Assembly (NCBI RefSeq): GCF_003285005.1
Contig: NZ_QMFA01000001.1
Location: forward strand, 248,001 to 312,000
Origin: Paenibacillus sp. YN15
GTDB lineage: Bacteria > Bacillota > Bacilli > Paenibacillales > NBRC-103111
Direction: 5' to 3'
Length of the DNA stretch: 64,000 nucleotides
How positions within the stretch are numbered: position 1 is the stretch's first letter; each line of letters opens with the position of its first letter. Below, in pieces: positions 9,400 through 18,274 of this stretch. The translations under genes and the position numbers were made by a program. The notes under the pieces were generated by a model, which searched no databases, was not told where the DNA came from, and saw nothing but the letters and a program-made list of their open reading frames with translations.

Positions 9400-10380
9400 A
9401 TGCAGGAAAAGCTTCCCGCCTCCACGGAGCCCGCGCTTTATGCGGATGCTGCCGTAGCCGTGCCGGCCATCCGGCGGACGGTGTGGAAAAGGCTGAAACG
9501 CGATAAAGCCTTGTACGCCATGCTGGTACCGGTAATTGGCTTTTATCTTCTGTTCAAGTATGCGCCCATGATCGGGGAAATCATCGCCTTCAAGGATTTC
9601 CGGTTGATCGACGGGATTTTCGGGAGCAAGTGGGTGGGCTTCAAGCACTTCGGCATGCTCTTCGAGAGCATCGACTTTTGGCGGGTGCTCCGCAATACCC
9701 TGCTGTTGAATGTTTACAGCCTGGTCTTCGGCTTCCCCATCCCAATTCTGCTGGCCCTATTGCTCAATGAAGTGCGTGTGGAATGGTACAAGCGCCTCAT
9801 CCAAAATCTGCTGTACGTTCCCCACTTTATCTCGTGGGTAGTGTTGGGCGGCATTATCGTCGCGATGCTGTCCCCCAGCACCGGAGTCATCAATATGGTT
9901 CTGAAAAACCTTTTCGGCATCAAGCCCATCTACTTCATGGCGAGCTCCGGCTGGTGGCCGGTTGTTTACACCCTGTCCTCCATCTGGAGGGAGGCGGGCT
10001 GGGGAACCATTCTGTATCTGGCTGCCATGTCCTCCATCGATCCCCAGCTCTATGAGGCCGCCAAGATCGACGGTGCCAGCAAGCTGCGCCAAATCTGGCA
10101 TGTGACGCTGCCGGGCATCCGCAGCACCATTGCCATCCTGCTGATTCTGCGCATGGGCCAGATGATGGACGTGGGCCTGGAGCAGACGCTGGTGCTGCAG
10201 AACAACTCCGTGCTGGACGTGGCGGATGTCATCAGCACCTACGTATACCGGGTGGGTCTGCAAAATATGAGCTACAGCTATACAACCGCCCTGGGCTTGT
10301 TCCAATCGGTGATCGGGTTGATCCTGGTCATATCCGTCAACCGTCTTATCCGCTCCTTCGGCGAGAAAGGATTGTGGTAA
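9400..10380 (+). CDS. ABC sugar importer permease, LplB type (importer 1)
   Basis: A 326-residue inner-membrane permease of the CUT1 class with about six membrane segments. The N-terminal YAMLVPVIGFYLLFKYAPM opens the first helix, and FRLIDGIFGSKWVGFKHF is the conserved LplB-family periplasm-facing region. The EAA loop that contacts the ATPase is visible as YEAAKIDGASKLRQIWHVTLPGI near residues 220-245. The ATG follows GAAAGGGTGA. It forms importer 1 with the next permease and the lipoprotein at 11345. No ATPase gene is present; such importers normally share an MsmX/MsmK-type ATPase encoded elsewhere. The substrate is probably an oligosaccharide released by the adjacent enzymes. Confidence 0.9.
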   Translation: MQEKLPASTEPALYADAAVAVPAIRRTVWKRLKRDKALYAMLVPVIGFYLLFKYAPMIGEIIAFKDFRLIDGIFGSKWVGFKHFGMLFESIDFWRVLRNTLLLNVYSLVFGFPIPILLALLLNEVRVEWYKRLIQNLLYVPHFISWVVLGGIIVAMLSPSTGVINMVLKNLFGIKPIYFMASSGWWPVVYTLSSIWREAGWGTILYLAAMSSIDPQLYEAAKIDGASKLRQIWHVTLPGIRSTIAILLILRMGQMMDVGLEQTLVLQNNSVLDVADVISTYVYRVGLQNMSYSYTTALGLFQSVIGLILVISVNRLIRSFGEKGLW

Positions 10381-10383
10381 CCC

Positions 10384-11286
10384 GTGAAACCAGCCAATAC
10401 TTCCTCAAGCCAAAGCCTGTGGCCGGGCTTTTGGTCCGGGATCAACTATGCCATTCTGGCCTTTATGTCCCTGGTCACCCTGTATCCCCTGGTCTATGAA
10501 ATCGCCGCCTCCTTCAGCAGCAGCAGAGCCATTACGGCAGGCGAGGTATTTCTCTGGCCGGTAGAGTTCAACACTCATGCGTATAAGCGGCTGCTGGACG
10601 ACGGGCAATTGTTCCTGGCCCTGCGCAACACGATTGTGGTCACTCTGGTGGGAACCGCCATCAACATGGTCATGACCACCCTTGCGGCCTATCCCCTCTC
10701 CCGAAAAAGACTGATGGGACGCAACGGGCTGCTGTTTTTCATTACCTTTACCATGCTGTTTATTTCGGGGCTCATCCCTAACTTTATTCTCATTCAAAAC
10801 TACGGTCTGATGAACACCTATTGGGCCCTGTGGCTGCCGGTGGCAATCAGCACCTACAACATGTTTGTTATGAAATCCTTCATGGAGGGGCTGCCCGAGG
10901 AGATCGAGGAGTCGGCCGCATTGGACGGCGCCGGGGACTGGCGGATTCTGCTGCAGATCATTCTGCCGCTGTGCAAGCCGATTATGGCGGCGGTATCGCT
11001 TTTCTATGCGGTGGGCTGGTGGAACTCCTACTTTAGCGTACTGCTCTATATTTCCAAAACCACAAGGGCTACTCTCATGGTGAAGCTGTACCAAATGATC
11101 AACCAGGTGGATCAAAGCCTGCTGAGCTCGGGAGGGGGCAGCGAGGGAGTCCTGGCCGTTACACTGACGCCGGAGGGTATCAAAGCCGCCGCTATTGTCA
11201 TTGCGGTCACACCCATCCTGTGCGTATATCCGTTTCTGCAAAAGCATTTTGTGAAAGGCGTGCTTATTGGATCGGTAAAGGGCTGA
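10384..11286 (+). CDS. ABC sugar importer permease, YtcP type (importer 1)
   Basis: A 300-residue partner permease (MalG/YtcP class) with about six membrane helices. It starts at a GTG three bases after the stop of the LplB-type gene, so translation is probably coupled. The EAA motif is EESAALDGAGDWRILLQIILPLCKP near residues 175-200. The C-terminus ends FLQKHFVKGVLIGSVKG, the standard ending of this family. It pairs with the upstream permease to form the transport channel. Confidence 0.9.
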   Translation: MKPANTSSSQSLWPGFWSGINYAILAFMSLVTLYPLVYEIAASFSSSRAITAGEVFLWPVEFNTHAYKRLLDDGQLFLALRNTIVVTLVGTAINMVMTTLAAYPLSRKRLMGRNGLLFFITFTMLFISGLIPNFILIQNYGLMNTYWALWLPVAISTYNMFVMKSFMEGLPEEIEESAALDGAGDWRILLQIILPLCKPIMAAVSLFYAVGWWNSYFSVLLYISKTTRATLMVKLYQMINQVDQSLLSSGGGSEGVLAVTLTPEGIKAAAIVIAVTPILCVYPFLQKHFVKGVLIGSVKG

Positions 11287-11307
11287 TATCACAGAGCATT
11301 CCGCTCT

Positions 11308-11316
11308 TGGTATAAT
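11308..11316 (+). promoter_or_regulatory. extended -10 promoter for the binding-protein gene
   Basis: TGGTATAAT fits the extended -10 consensus, 28 bases before the lipoprotein start codon and just after the permease stop. A private promoter would let the binding protein be made in excess over the permeases. Confidence 0.5.
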
Positions 11317-11344
11317 ACAATCAAATGATTAAGGGGATGAAAGA

Positions 11345-12946
11345 ATGAAAGCAATCCATGCCTGGAAGCCATTACTGGCCGCATGTCTTACCGTATCCGT
11401 CCTGGGAGGCTGCGGCTCGGACAAGGGCGCCTCCGAATCCTCCTCCTCACCCGGTGCTTCACCGGGGGCAAGCGGGGCTGCCGCCACCGCAGGACCGAAA
11501 AAGGAGATCAGCATCTCCGTATTCGACCGCGGGGAGGTGCCTACAGAGGAAGGCAGCTACGAGAATAACCGTTGGACCAAGTGGATCAACCAGAACTCTC
11601 CGGCGATTGTCAATTGGGTGCCGGTAGCCCGGGGCCAGTTCCAGCAGAAGATGAATACGCTGGTGGCATCCGGCGGAGCTCCCGACCTGATCTGGGAGTA
11701 TGACCGCACCTACATCGCCCAGTTGGCCAGCCAGGGAGCCATTCAGCCCATAGACAGCTACATTGAGAAATACAGCACCACCTACAAAAAATATTTGCAG
11801 GACCATCCCGAGTTGAAATCCGCCGTGACCATTGATGGTAAAATGTATGCCTTTACCAGTGCGCGCAGTGCGGACGGCATTGTCAATCACGGCATCTGGG
11901 TCCGCCAGGACTGGCTGGATAAGCTGGGCTTGAAGGCGCCCACCACGACGGAGGAACTGATTGAGGTGGCCAAGAAATTCCGGGATATGGACCCCGACGG
12001 CAACGGCAAGGCGGATACGGTGCCCATTGTATTCAACGGCAATGCGGTTCAAATTATGCGGGCCTTCTTCTTTGTCAACGAGAACCAATGGTATTTGGAG
12101 GACGGCAAGATGAAATTCGGCCGGACTCTGGACCGTTACAAGGATTCTATCGCATTCCAAAAGACGCTGTTCGACCAAAGCCTGCTGGACAAGGAATACA
12201 TTACGGACAACAACTTCCAACGGGCCCGGCAGCTATGGACTACGGGCAAGGCGGGCCTTTACTTCAGCAGCTGGAACATGCAGACGGAATACTCCGATCT
12301 TCTGAAGAATGTGCCTGACGCCAAAATGGTTCCCATGGAGCCCGTAGCCTCCTCATACGGTAAAAACGGGCTGTACCAGGAGCTGCCGGCCAACATTCTC
12401 GTGGCCTTCAACAGCAAGATAAAGGAGGACAAGATCGAAGCCGCCATCAAGTTTCTGGACTGGATGCTGGACAAGGGTTGGATGAGCCTGAAGTTCGGCG
12501 AGGAGAATGTCCACTACAAGCTGGTGGACAACGTTCCCCAGAAGCTGGATCAGGACAAATTCCGCAAAGAGGTGAACTACGCCAAGGAATATCCCATTTT
12601 GAGCCAATGGAACGTCAAGCCCGAATGGTTCCCCATTCTGGAGGCGCAGGATGCCCAATCCCAGGCGTATGCCAAGCTGAAGATGCAATCCCTGGAAGTG
12701 AATATGAAGAATAAGTACCGCCGTGATATTCCGTACAGCCCGGATCTGCCGGAAATCAGCCAATTGATCACAACGTTTGCGCCAATCGCCACTCAGATTG
12801 AGACGAAGACCTTTACCGGCGGAAGCTCCATCACCCCGCAGGCCGGCATTGAAGAGGTGCGGAAGGAATGGAAGCGCCTTGGAGGGGACAATGCGGAGAA
12901 GCTGGCACAAGAGTGGTACGAGAAAAACAAGGCGTCGTTTAAGTAG
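11345..12946 (+). CDS. extracellular solute-binding lipoprotein, YtcQ type (importer 1)
   Basis: A 533-residue substrate-binding protein. A lipoprotein signal peptide ends in the lipobox LGGC at about 18-21, followed by a Ser/Pro/Gly-rich spacer (DKGASESSSSPGASPGASG) typical of Gram-positive lipoproteins. The body has the two-lobed large CUT1 binding-protein pattern, with DLIWEYDRTYIAQLASQGAI in the N lobe and GIWVRQDWLDKLGLKAPTT, diagnostic of the LplA/YtcQ group. AAGGGGATGA precedes the ATG. It captures an oligosaccharide at the outer membrane face and delivers it to the permease pair upstream. The specificity cannot be read from the sequence. Confidence 0.9.
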   Translation: MKAIHAWKPLLAACLTVSVLGGCGSDKGASESSSSPGASPGASGAAATAGPKKEISISVFDRGEVPTEEGSYENNRWTKWINQNSPAIVNWVPVARGQFQQKMNTLVASGGAPDLIWEYDRTYIAQLASQGAIQPIDSYIEKYSTTYKKYLQDHPELKSAVTIDGKMYAFTSARSADGIVNHGIWVRQDWLDKLGLKAPTTTEELIEVAKKFRDMDPDGNGKADTVPIVFNGNAVQIMRAFFFVNENQWYLEDGKMKFGRTLDRYKDSIAFQKTLFDQSLLDKEYITDNNFQRARQLWTTGKAGLYFSSWNMQTEYSDLLKNVPDAKMVPMEPVASSYGKNGLYQELPANILVAFNSKIKEDKIEAAIKFLDWMLDKGWMSLKFGEENVHYKLVDNVPQKLDQDKFRKEVNYAKEYPILSQWNVKPEWFPILEAQDAQSQAYAKLKMQSLEVNMKNKYRRDIPYSPDLPEISQLITTFAPIATQIETKTFTGGSSITPQAGIEEVRKEWKRLGGDNAEKLAQEWYEKNKASFK

Positions 12947-13020
12947 GCCAGAGGTTAGATAGACGAGAGGTTAATAGGCGAGAGATTAATAGACGATAGG
13001 TTAAATAGACGCAGACGAGG
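12946..13020 (+). repeat. degenerate 15-16 bp tandem repeat
   Basis: About four and a half head-to-tail copies of a unit close to GACGAGAGGTTAATA lie between the binding-protein stop codon and the next gene. The last partial unit supplies the Shine-Dalgarno GAGGTGAAA of the 13034 gene. Confidence 0.75.
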
Positions 13021-13033
13021 TGAAAAGTCATCC

Positions 13034-14800
13034 ATGGTGGGAGCCATTGACGAAAGAAAGCTGCTTCTGAAGGAAATCGCCCGGATGGACCAAAGCTATG
13101 ATCCCGCGGTTCAGATGATCAAAATCCCGTTCAGCAGTCCGGGCTATCATACGACGCTGACAGCTGAGGCTTGCCCGTGGGTCCATCAAACCAACGCCAC
13201 CGCCATCTATGCCGCCGCCCTGCTGGATGGAGGCGGACCGGACCGGGACAGCAGGGCCTTCTCGGTCCTCGGGCGGCTCATAGAGCTTCAGGACCAGGAC
13301 CCGGCAAGCCCCACCTACGGCATCTGGCCCTGGTTCTATGAGGAGTCTCTTCAGCAGATGTCGCCGCCGGACTGGAATTGGGCGGATTTCATCGGCAAGC
13401 AGCTGGCGCTCTCCGTCCTCCGGCACGGCGACAGGATGCCCGAGGAGCTGGGCGGGCTGGTGCGTCATGCCGTCCGCTGTGCGGGGGAGTCCATCATTCG
13501 GCGGAATATGGGGCCCCATTATACCAACATCGCCATCATGGGTGCTTTTGTCGCCCTGGTGGCGGGGGAGGTGTACGGCTGGGAAGATATGAGGGAATAC
13601 GGGCTGAACCGCCTCCAAAAGGTCTGGGAGCATGTAAGTGCTCTGGGCACCTTCCAGGAATTCAACAGCCCCGCCTACAGCCGCATCGCCGTGGTAGAGC
13701 TGGCCCGGATCAGGCAGGCGGCCCGCAGCCCCCTTGCCCGGGAATTGGCCGGCAAGCTGCTGGATCAGGCTTGGCGCATGATCGCGGAGCATTTCCACCC
13801 GGCCACCCGGGAGTGGGCCGGCCCTCACAGCCGCAGCTACGGCGTGCAGATGCGCGATGTGGAGCGGGCGTTCCTCCAGCTTGGCACGGGGAACAGGGTT
13901 TGCTATTTCGCCTGGGAGGAGCTGCCCTACGTTGTGGAGTATTACGGCAACGATATCCGCTGCCCTGACCCTTATCTGGGTTGGTTCTCCGATCACGGGG
14001 AACGGAGGCTGGCCCAGCGCTACCAATTGGACAACGAAACGGGCCGCGAGAAGCATGCCTATACCGCGATGACGCCTGACTACGCCATCGGCTCCTTCAG
14101 TGAGGAAATCATGTGGAACCAGACCAGAGGGCTACTGGCATTCATCCCCAATCAAGGGAGAACGGCTTCCATGAGGCTGCGCTTTCTCCATGACGGCTAT
14201 GATTATTGCTCCGCCGTGCTGAAAACCTGCCATGCCGGGAGGAACAGCCCGCCTGCGGGGGAAGGGGCAGCCGGCAGCGTCTGGGAGGGGGAGGATGTTC
14301 TGTTGGGTATCCGTTTTCTGACGGACGGCGGAGACAGCCATCCGAATCTGGACAAAACCGGCGGAGCCATCGAAGCCGCGGATTTCCGGCTGCGGGTAGA
14401 GTTTGGCGGCGAGCTGGAGGGCGTATCCGCCTCCGCGGAGGGGCAGGAGGTTATTGTGCGCATTGGGCGGACAGTGGTTCATTTGCGCACCCTCTACGCC
14501 GCCTTCTGCGGGAGCGAGGCAGACCTGCTGCCGGATGGGCCGCCCGCTTGGTTAATCAGCCGGGAAGAGGGCATGTTTGCCTGCGATCTGGTGCTGTATT
14601 CCGGAGCGGCAATGCGGATGGATTTCCGCACATTGGAGCAGGCGGCGCTTTTGTTCCTTCTGCGAATCGGCAGAGATGCTGTGGCGCCTGCTGTCAAGGT
14701 GGAGGCAAAGGCGGCCGGAGAGACGGCGGCAGCCGTTCTCACTCTGCCGAACGGAGCGGAGGAGCGGCTGGTGATAAGCGTGAAGCCGGGCTGCTTCTGA
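13034..14800 (+). CDS. uncharacterised protein, possibly an alpha/alpha-toroid carbohydrate-active enzyme
   Basis: A 588-residue protein with no signal peptide or membrane segment, so probably cytoplasmic. GAGGTGAAA lies ten bases before the ATG. The first two thirds are helical with repeated aromatic and histidine-containing motifs (YGIWPWFYEES, NMGPHYTNIAIMGAF, FQEFNSPAYSRIA, WAGPHSRSYG), a pattern seen in (alpha/alpha)6-toroid lyases and glycosidases. The last 200 residues look beta-rich, as in the C-terminal sandwiches of such enzymes. I cannot assign a family. Its place directly after importer 1 suggests it acts on the imported oligosaccharide, but this is inference. Downstream lies a convergent acetyltransferase remnant. 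Confidence 0.7.
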   Translation: MVGAIDERKLLLKEIARMDQSYDPAVQMIKIPFSSPGYHTTLTAEACPWVHQTNATAIYAAALLDGGGPDRDSRAFSVLGRLIELQDQDPASPTYGIWPWFYEESLQQMSPPDWNWADFIGKQLALSVLRHGDRMPEELGGLVRHAVRCAGESIIRRNMGPHYTNIAIMGAFVALVAGEVYGWEDMREYGLNRLQKVWEHVSALGTFQEFNSPAYSRIAVVELARIRQAARSPLARELAGKLLDQAWRMIAEHFHPATREWAGPHSRSYGVQMRDVERAFLQLGTGNRVCYFAWEELPYVVEYYGNDIRCPDPYLGWFSDHGERRLAQRYQLDNETGREKHAYTAMTPDYAIGSFSEEIMWNQTRGLLAFIPNQGRTASMRLRFLHDGYDYCSAVLKTCHAGRNSPPAGEGAAGSVWEGEDVLLGIRFLTDGGDSHPNLDKTGGAIEAADFRLRVEFGGELEGVSASAEGQEVIVRIGRTVVHLRTLYAAFCGSEADLLPDGPPAWLISREEGMFACDLVLYSGAAMRMDFRTLEQAALLFLLRIGRDAVAPAVKVEAKAAGETAAAVLTLPNGAEERLVISVKPGCF

Positions 14801-14841
14801 GTATGCTGACAGGTATACAAATGACCGGATACCGGCTGATC

Positions 14842-15011
14842 GTGGGCCGGGCCGGTCTTTTTGCCGCGCTGCTCCATTTCCTCATTTAATAAAACCATGT
14901 GAATATGGTCTTCCCATTTTCCGTTAATTTTCAGGTAGCTTTTGGCCAGGCCTTCGTGATAAAAGCCAAGCTTCTCCACGACCTTCAAGGAAGCTTTATT
15001 CCATAGAAGCT
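14842..15011 (-). pseudogene. C-terminal remnant of a GNAT (RimJ/RimL-type) acetyltransferase
   Basis: On the minus strand the translation WNKASLKVVEKLGFYHEG followed by SYLKINGKWEDHIHMVLLNEE is the typical C-terminal end of RimJ/RimL-like N-acetyltransferases (acetyl-CoA loop plus final strands). The first two thirds of the domain are absent: immediately upstream on this strand is the stop codon of the nuclease-like gene. The frame then runs without the normal stop into the antisense of the 13034 gene. This is best read as the stump of a gene truncated when its neighbour was inserted. Confidence 0.6.
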
Positions 15012-15680
15012 TTAGTCCAGCCGCACCCGACCGTTGTCCGGGTTCAAAACGTAGGAGCGAATGCGTTCTTTTCCGGCATATGGCACGATAACCCCTTTGG
15101 AATGGAGGCTCCCTAGAATCCGTCGTGTATGGACACGGCTTACCTGAAGGAACGTCGCAGCGGCAGAGGGAGTAACCTGCTGGCCGTGATGGACGAAGAA
15201 TTGAAGCAATTGTCTTTCCTTCCGGTTTAGATGGGGGCTGTCTAATGCGGAGCCATAATACTTGCCAAGCAATTGTTGGATGAATTGCTGGCAGCGCTGA
15301 GGTTTCTCCTTCACATCATCCAATGCAAAGCGGAAGACCTTCCAGTCATCAAACATCAGTTGGTTTTGCCGCTGCAACTGGTCGGCGAATTGCCAGCGGT
15401 TCAGGTCTTTGGCATGGGTGCCGAAGCCGTCCAATTCAAAGCATAGGCGGTAAGGTGGACGCAAATACGCGAAGTCCAGAAAACGGAAGCCGTGCAAAAC
15501 ACCGCTCACCTCATATTCCGCAAACAAATGCTCAAAGCTCCCTACTGCAGGCCACCACACCTGTTGGAGAAAAAGCTGCTCCAGGTAGCCGTGTCCCTCC
15601 TGCAATCTGCGCAGACTTTCACCGCTGCGGCCCTTCTTTTGGTTCTCCAGAAAGGCGGCGTACTCCCGCTCATAGCTCAT
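15012..15680 (-). CDS. PD-(D/E)XK-like nuclease domain fused to a winged helix (paralogue 1)
   Basis: A 222-residue protein starting at the ATG at 15680, chosen because GGAGGAGAGG precedes it; a longer frame upstream would translate through a terminator hairpin. Residues about 70-140 resemble the DUF559/Vsr-like nuclease fold: EYEVSG, then a strand with FLDF, a strand ending FELDGFGTH, and a helix followed by WKVFRF. The Asp, Glu and His are candidate metal-site residues. The C-terminal 70 residues contain a winged helix-turn-helix (PSAAATFLQVSRVHTRRIL, then LHSKGVIVPY). The gene at 26387 is a clear paralogue with the same order (shared VWWP..GSF, EYEV, GFG.H, DDV). It lies alone on the minus strand between plus-strand sugar operons, next to the acetyltransferase stump and a short-repeat array. 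Whether it cuts DNA or acts as a regulator is unknown. Confidence 0.75.
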   Translation of the reverse strand: MSYEREYAAFLENQKKGRSGESLRRLQEGHGYLEQLFLQQVWWPAVGSFEHLFAEYEVSGVLHGFRFLDFAYLRPPYRLCFELDGFGTHAKDLNRWQFADQLQRQNQLMFDDWKVFRFALDDVKEKPQRCQQFIQQLLGKYYGSALDSPHLNRKERQLLQFFVHHGQQVTPSAAATFLQVSRVHTRRILGSLHSKGVIVPYAGKERIRSYVLNPDNGRVRLD

Positions 15681-15698
15681 CTGATCCTCTCCTCCGGC

Positions 15699-15737
15699 AA
15701 AAAATAAAAAAGCCGCACCATCCAATGGATGTGCGGC
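15699..15737 (-). terminator. terminator-like hairpin in the 5' leader of paralogue 1
   Basis: On the minus strand GCCGCAC pairs with GTGCGGC around a smaller nested stem (ATCC/GGAT), followed by T6-A-T6. It lies just upstream of the Shine-Dalgarno of the nuclease-like gene and downstream of its candidate promoter, so it could act as an attenuator. No minus-strand gene upstream needs a terminator here. Confidence 0.65.
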
Positions 15738-15783
15738 ACGTGCTTCGCGCTTCGCTTACTTTATTATGGGATCATGGTACCAA

Positions 15784-15813
15784 ATTATCTGCAGGAAGGC
15801 AACAGGCAATCAA
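15784..15813 (-). promoter_or_regulatory. candidate sigma-A promoter of paralogue 1
   Basis: On the minus strand TTGATT (15808-15813) and GATAAT (15784-15789) are separated by 18 bases. Transcription would run through the leader hairpin into the nuclease-like gene. Confidence 0.45.
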
Positions 15814-15857
15814 CAAGTGCCATCTTATACTGAAAGGGCGGCGCATGTAAGCGGCAA

Positions 15858-16041
15858 ACAATGCGTGCTATTAGGCGAAGACGGCCTCGAAACTCCGAAT
15901 AGCGTATATAAAATGTATGCTATTGGCTTCAGTTGGTCTGTAAAACGGCCGTTTTGGAGGAATAAGATATATTTTATGTATGCTATTTGGGTAAAATAAG
16001 GAAAATTTTCTTAATAGCATACATTTGTTGTTCGCTATCAT
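15858..16041. repeat. intergenic short-motif array A (AATGTATGCTATT units)
   Basis: Variants of AATGTATGCTATT occur directly at 15860-15872, 15912-15924 and 15975-15990, and inverted at 15898-15910 and 16013-16026, with a weaker inverted trace near 16031. The adjacent inverted and direct copies at 15898-15924 can fold into a hairpin. The stretch is AT-rich. No reading frame of note occurs between 15738 and 16231. Confidence 0.6.
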
Positions 16042-16172
16042 TTTTGAAATGTGCAAAACATTACATTTTATGTAATTAAATATAAATAAATACAATACTT
16101 CTGACCCCGATGGAAGCAGTCATCGCCCAACAACCCCGCGAGAATCCGTCACGCTAATGCAAGGATACATCA

Positions 16173-16201
16173 TCGTCATCGGGCCACTCCCGTTCTATAC
16201 T
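16173..16201 (+). promoter_or_regulatory. candidate promoter of importer 2 operon
   Basis: TCGTCA (16173-16178) and TATACT (16196-16201) are separated by 17 bases. The -35 is weak (four of six) and the -10 good. The distance to the GTG start at 16232 is 30 bases. Confidence 0.4.
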
Positions 16202-16231
16202 AACAGTAAGCAGAAGAAAGGAGTGGAGCAA

Positions 16232-17206
16232 GTGAGAGAGACAGCCGCACCGCCAAGGGCAGCGCTGCAAGATAGAGCCGTCGGGGCAGGACTCAGGAAA
16301 TGGCGTCAATTCTGGAAGTTCCGGTATCTGACGCTGATGGTGCTGCCGACCGTGATTGTCCTGATCCTGAACAATTACCTGCCCATGTTCGGGCTGTTCA
16401 TTGCCTTCAAGAAGATCAACTATATTGACGGGATCTGGCACAGCCCCTGGGTGGGCTTCGAGAACTTTACCTTCCTGTTCAACAACGGCTCCCTGTGGCG
16501 GATCGTCCGCAACACCGTTGGCTACAGCCTGACGTTTATGATATTGAACCTGGTGTTGTCGGTGGCATTGGCTGTTGCCATCAATGAGCTGCGCAGCCGC
16601 CTGGCGGCCCGGACGTATCAGACGTTCCTGATTATGCCCCATTTTTTGTCCATGGTGGTGGTCAGCTATCTGGTGTATGCGTTCCTGCATCCTACCAGCG
16701 GCTTCATCAATTCCTCCATTCTGGAGTGGTTCGGCAAGGAACCCATCTCCTGGTACATGGACAAACAATATTGGCCCTTCATTCTCACCATTGTCAACGC
16801 GTGGAAGGGAGTGGGCATGGGAGCCGTGGTCTATATTGCCGCCATCTCCGGCATCGATCCCGAATATTATGAAGCGGCCGTCATCGACGGAGCCAGCAAG
16901 TGGCGGCAAATTTGGCATATTACCCTGCCGTCCATCAGGCCGATCATCATTATTATGACCATCCTGAGTATGGGACATGTATTTAACTCCGACTTCGGGC
17001 TGTTCTACCAGGTGACCATGGACTCGGGTATGCTTTATCCGGTGACGGATACAGTAGACACTTACGTATATCGGGTAATGACCCAATTGAATGATATTGG
17101 CATGTCTTCCGCAGCGGCGTTAGTGCAATCCGTCCTGGGCTTCATTATGGTGCTCCTGACCAACGGCGTTGTCCGCAAAATCGATTCGGAGCAGGCTCTG
17201 TTCTAA
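16232..17206 (+). CDS. ABC sugar importer permease, LplB type (importer 2)
   Basis: The start is placed at GTG 16232, eight bases after AAAGGAG, rather than at the upstream ATG 16157, which has no ribosome site. The 324-residue product has six predicted membrane helices, beginning YLTLMVLPTVIVLILNNYLP. The LplB-specific INYIDGIWHSPWVGFENF is present, and the EAA loop reads YEAAVIDGASKWRQIWHITL. With the next two genes it forms a second complete importer lacking only an ATPase. Confidence 0.9.
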   Translation: MRETAAPPRAALQDRAVGAGLRKWRQFWKFRYLTLMVLPTVIVLILNNYLPMFGLFIAFKKINYIDGIWHSPWVGFENFTFLFNNGSLWRIVRNTVGYSLTFMILNLVLSVALAVAINELRSRLAARTYQTFLIMPHFLSMVVVSYLVYAFLHPTSGFINSSILEWFGKEPISWYMDKQYWPFILTIVNAWKGVGMGAVVYIAAISGIDPEYYEAAVIDGASKWRQIWHITLPSIRPIIIIMTILSMGHVFNSDFGLFYQVTMDSGMLYPVTDTVDTYVYRVMTQLNDIGMSSAAALVQSVLGFIMVLLTNGVVRKIDSEQALF

Positions 17207-17276
17207 AAAGGGAGCTCCCCATGTGCAGCTTCATCTGAATCAGTAATCCGCTCCCATCCAAGGAGGTGTACGTGTT

Positions 17277-18188
17277 GTGGCAGCCACAACCGCCCGGCGG
17301 GAAAACCGCATTTCACCTGTATCCAATGTTCTTTTGAATCTGGTTTTTGTACTCTTGGCCTTGGCTTGTGTGCTTCCGGTGATTCTGGTTATCGTCGTAT
17401 CCTTCACTAACGGCGATGTTCTCATCAACGAAGGCTACAGCTTCTGGCCCAGCGCGTGGTCTCTGACCGCTTACCGGACGATGTTCTCTGATGCATCCAC
17501 CATATTCAATGCGTACGGGGTGAGCATTGGGATTACCGTTACCGGAACCGTGCTCAGCGTACTGCTGATGGCCTTGTTCGCTTATCCCATCTCCCGCAGG
17601 GATTACCCGCTGCGCTCCTTCTTTACCTTCTTCCTGTTTTTCACCATGCTGTTCAGCGGAGGCATGGTCAGCAAATATATGGTATACACCCAGGCCCTGG
17701 GCCTGAAGGATTCCTACCTGTCCCTGATTTTGCCGCTGCTTATCATTCCCTTTAACGTCATTATCATGCGCACTTTTTTCCAAACCACCATCCATCCGGC
17801 CTTAATCGAGTCGGCCAAAATCGACGGAGCGGGGGAACTGCGGATTTTCTTCCAGATCATCCTGCCCCTGTCCTTGCCGGTGATGGCCACCATGGCGCTG
17901 TTTTCCACCATTGCGTACTGGAATGACTGGTTCAACGCCCTGCTCTTCATTAATAAAGAGGCCATGTATCCCCTCCAGTTCCTGATGATGAGAGTGCTGA
18001 AGGATGTGCAGTACATCCGGGAAAATATGGCCCTGGCCATGAACAACCCCGAGCTTCTGAAAAATTTGCCCAATGAATCCCTGCAGATGGCTATGGCCGT
18101 GGTGGGAATGGGCCCGATTCTGGTGGTTTATCCCTTCTTCCAGAAATATTTCGTGAAGGGGTTAACGGTTGGCGCCGTCAAGGGCTGA
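17277..18188 (+). CDS. ABC sugar importer permease, YtcP type (importer 2)
   Basis: A 303-residue MalG/YtcP-class permease starting at a GTG eight bases after AAGGAGGTG. It has about six membrane helices, the EAA loop ESAKIDGAGELRIFFQIILP, and the family ending FFQKYFVKGLTVGAVKG. It lies 70 bases after the LplB-type partner and 86 bases before the binding-protein gene; all three are co-oriented and probably co-transcribed. Confidence 0.9.
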   Translation: MAATTARRENRISPVSNVLLNLVFVLLALACVLPVILVIVVSFTNGDVLINEGYSFWPSAWSLTAYRTMFSDASTIFNAYGVSIGITVTGTVLSVLLMALFAYPISRRDYPLRSFFTFFLFFTMLFSGGMVSKYMVYTQALGLKDSYLSLILPLLIIPFNVIIMRTFFQTTIHPALIESAKIDGAGELRIFFQIILPLSLPVMATMALFSTIAYWNDWFNALLFINKEAMYPLQFLMMRVLKDVQYIRENMALAMNNPELLKNLPNESLQMAMAVVGMGPILVVYPFFQKYFVKGLTVGAVKG

Positions 18189-18274
18189 CAAAAGGTTTTA
18201 CCGGCCGCATATCAGCATTCAGTTGAGTTTACCGGCCGTTTGACATATTATCCAATATAGGGAGGGTCATACAA

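Noticed and set aside
9096-9425. A 109-codon minus-strand frame in the gap before importer 1
   Set aside because: It runs antisense into the LplB start, lacks a ribosome site and has no family-like pattern.
14494-14988. A full acetyltransferase gene on the minus strand
   Set aside because: Only the last 45 or so residues resemble the GNAT domain; the remainder is antisense to the 13034 gene, so it is listed as a remnant.
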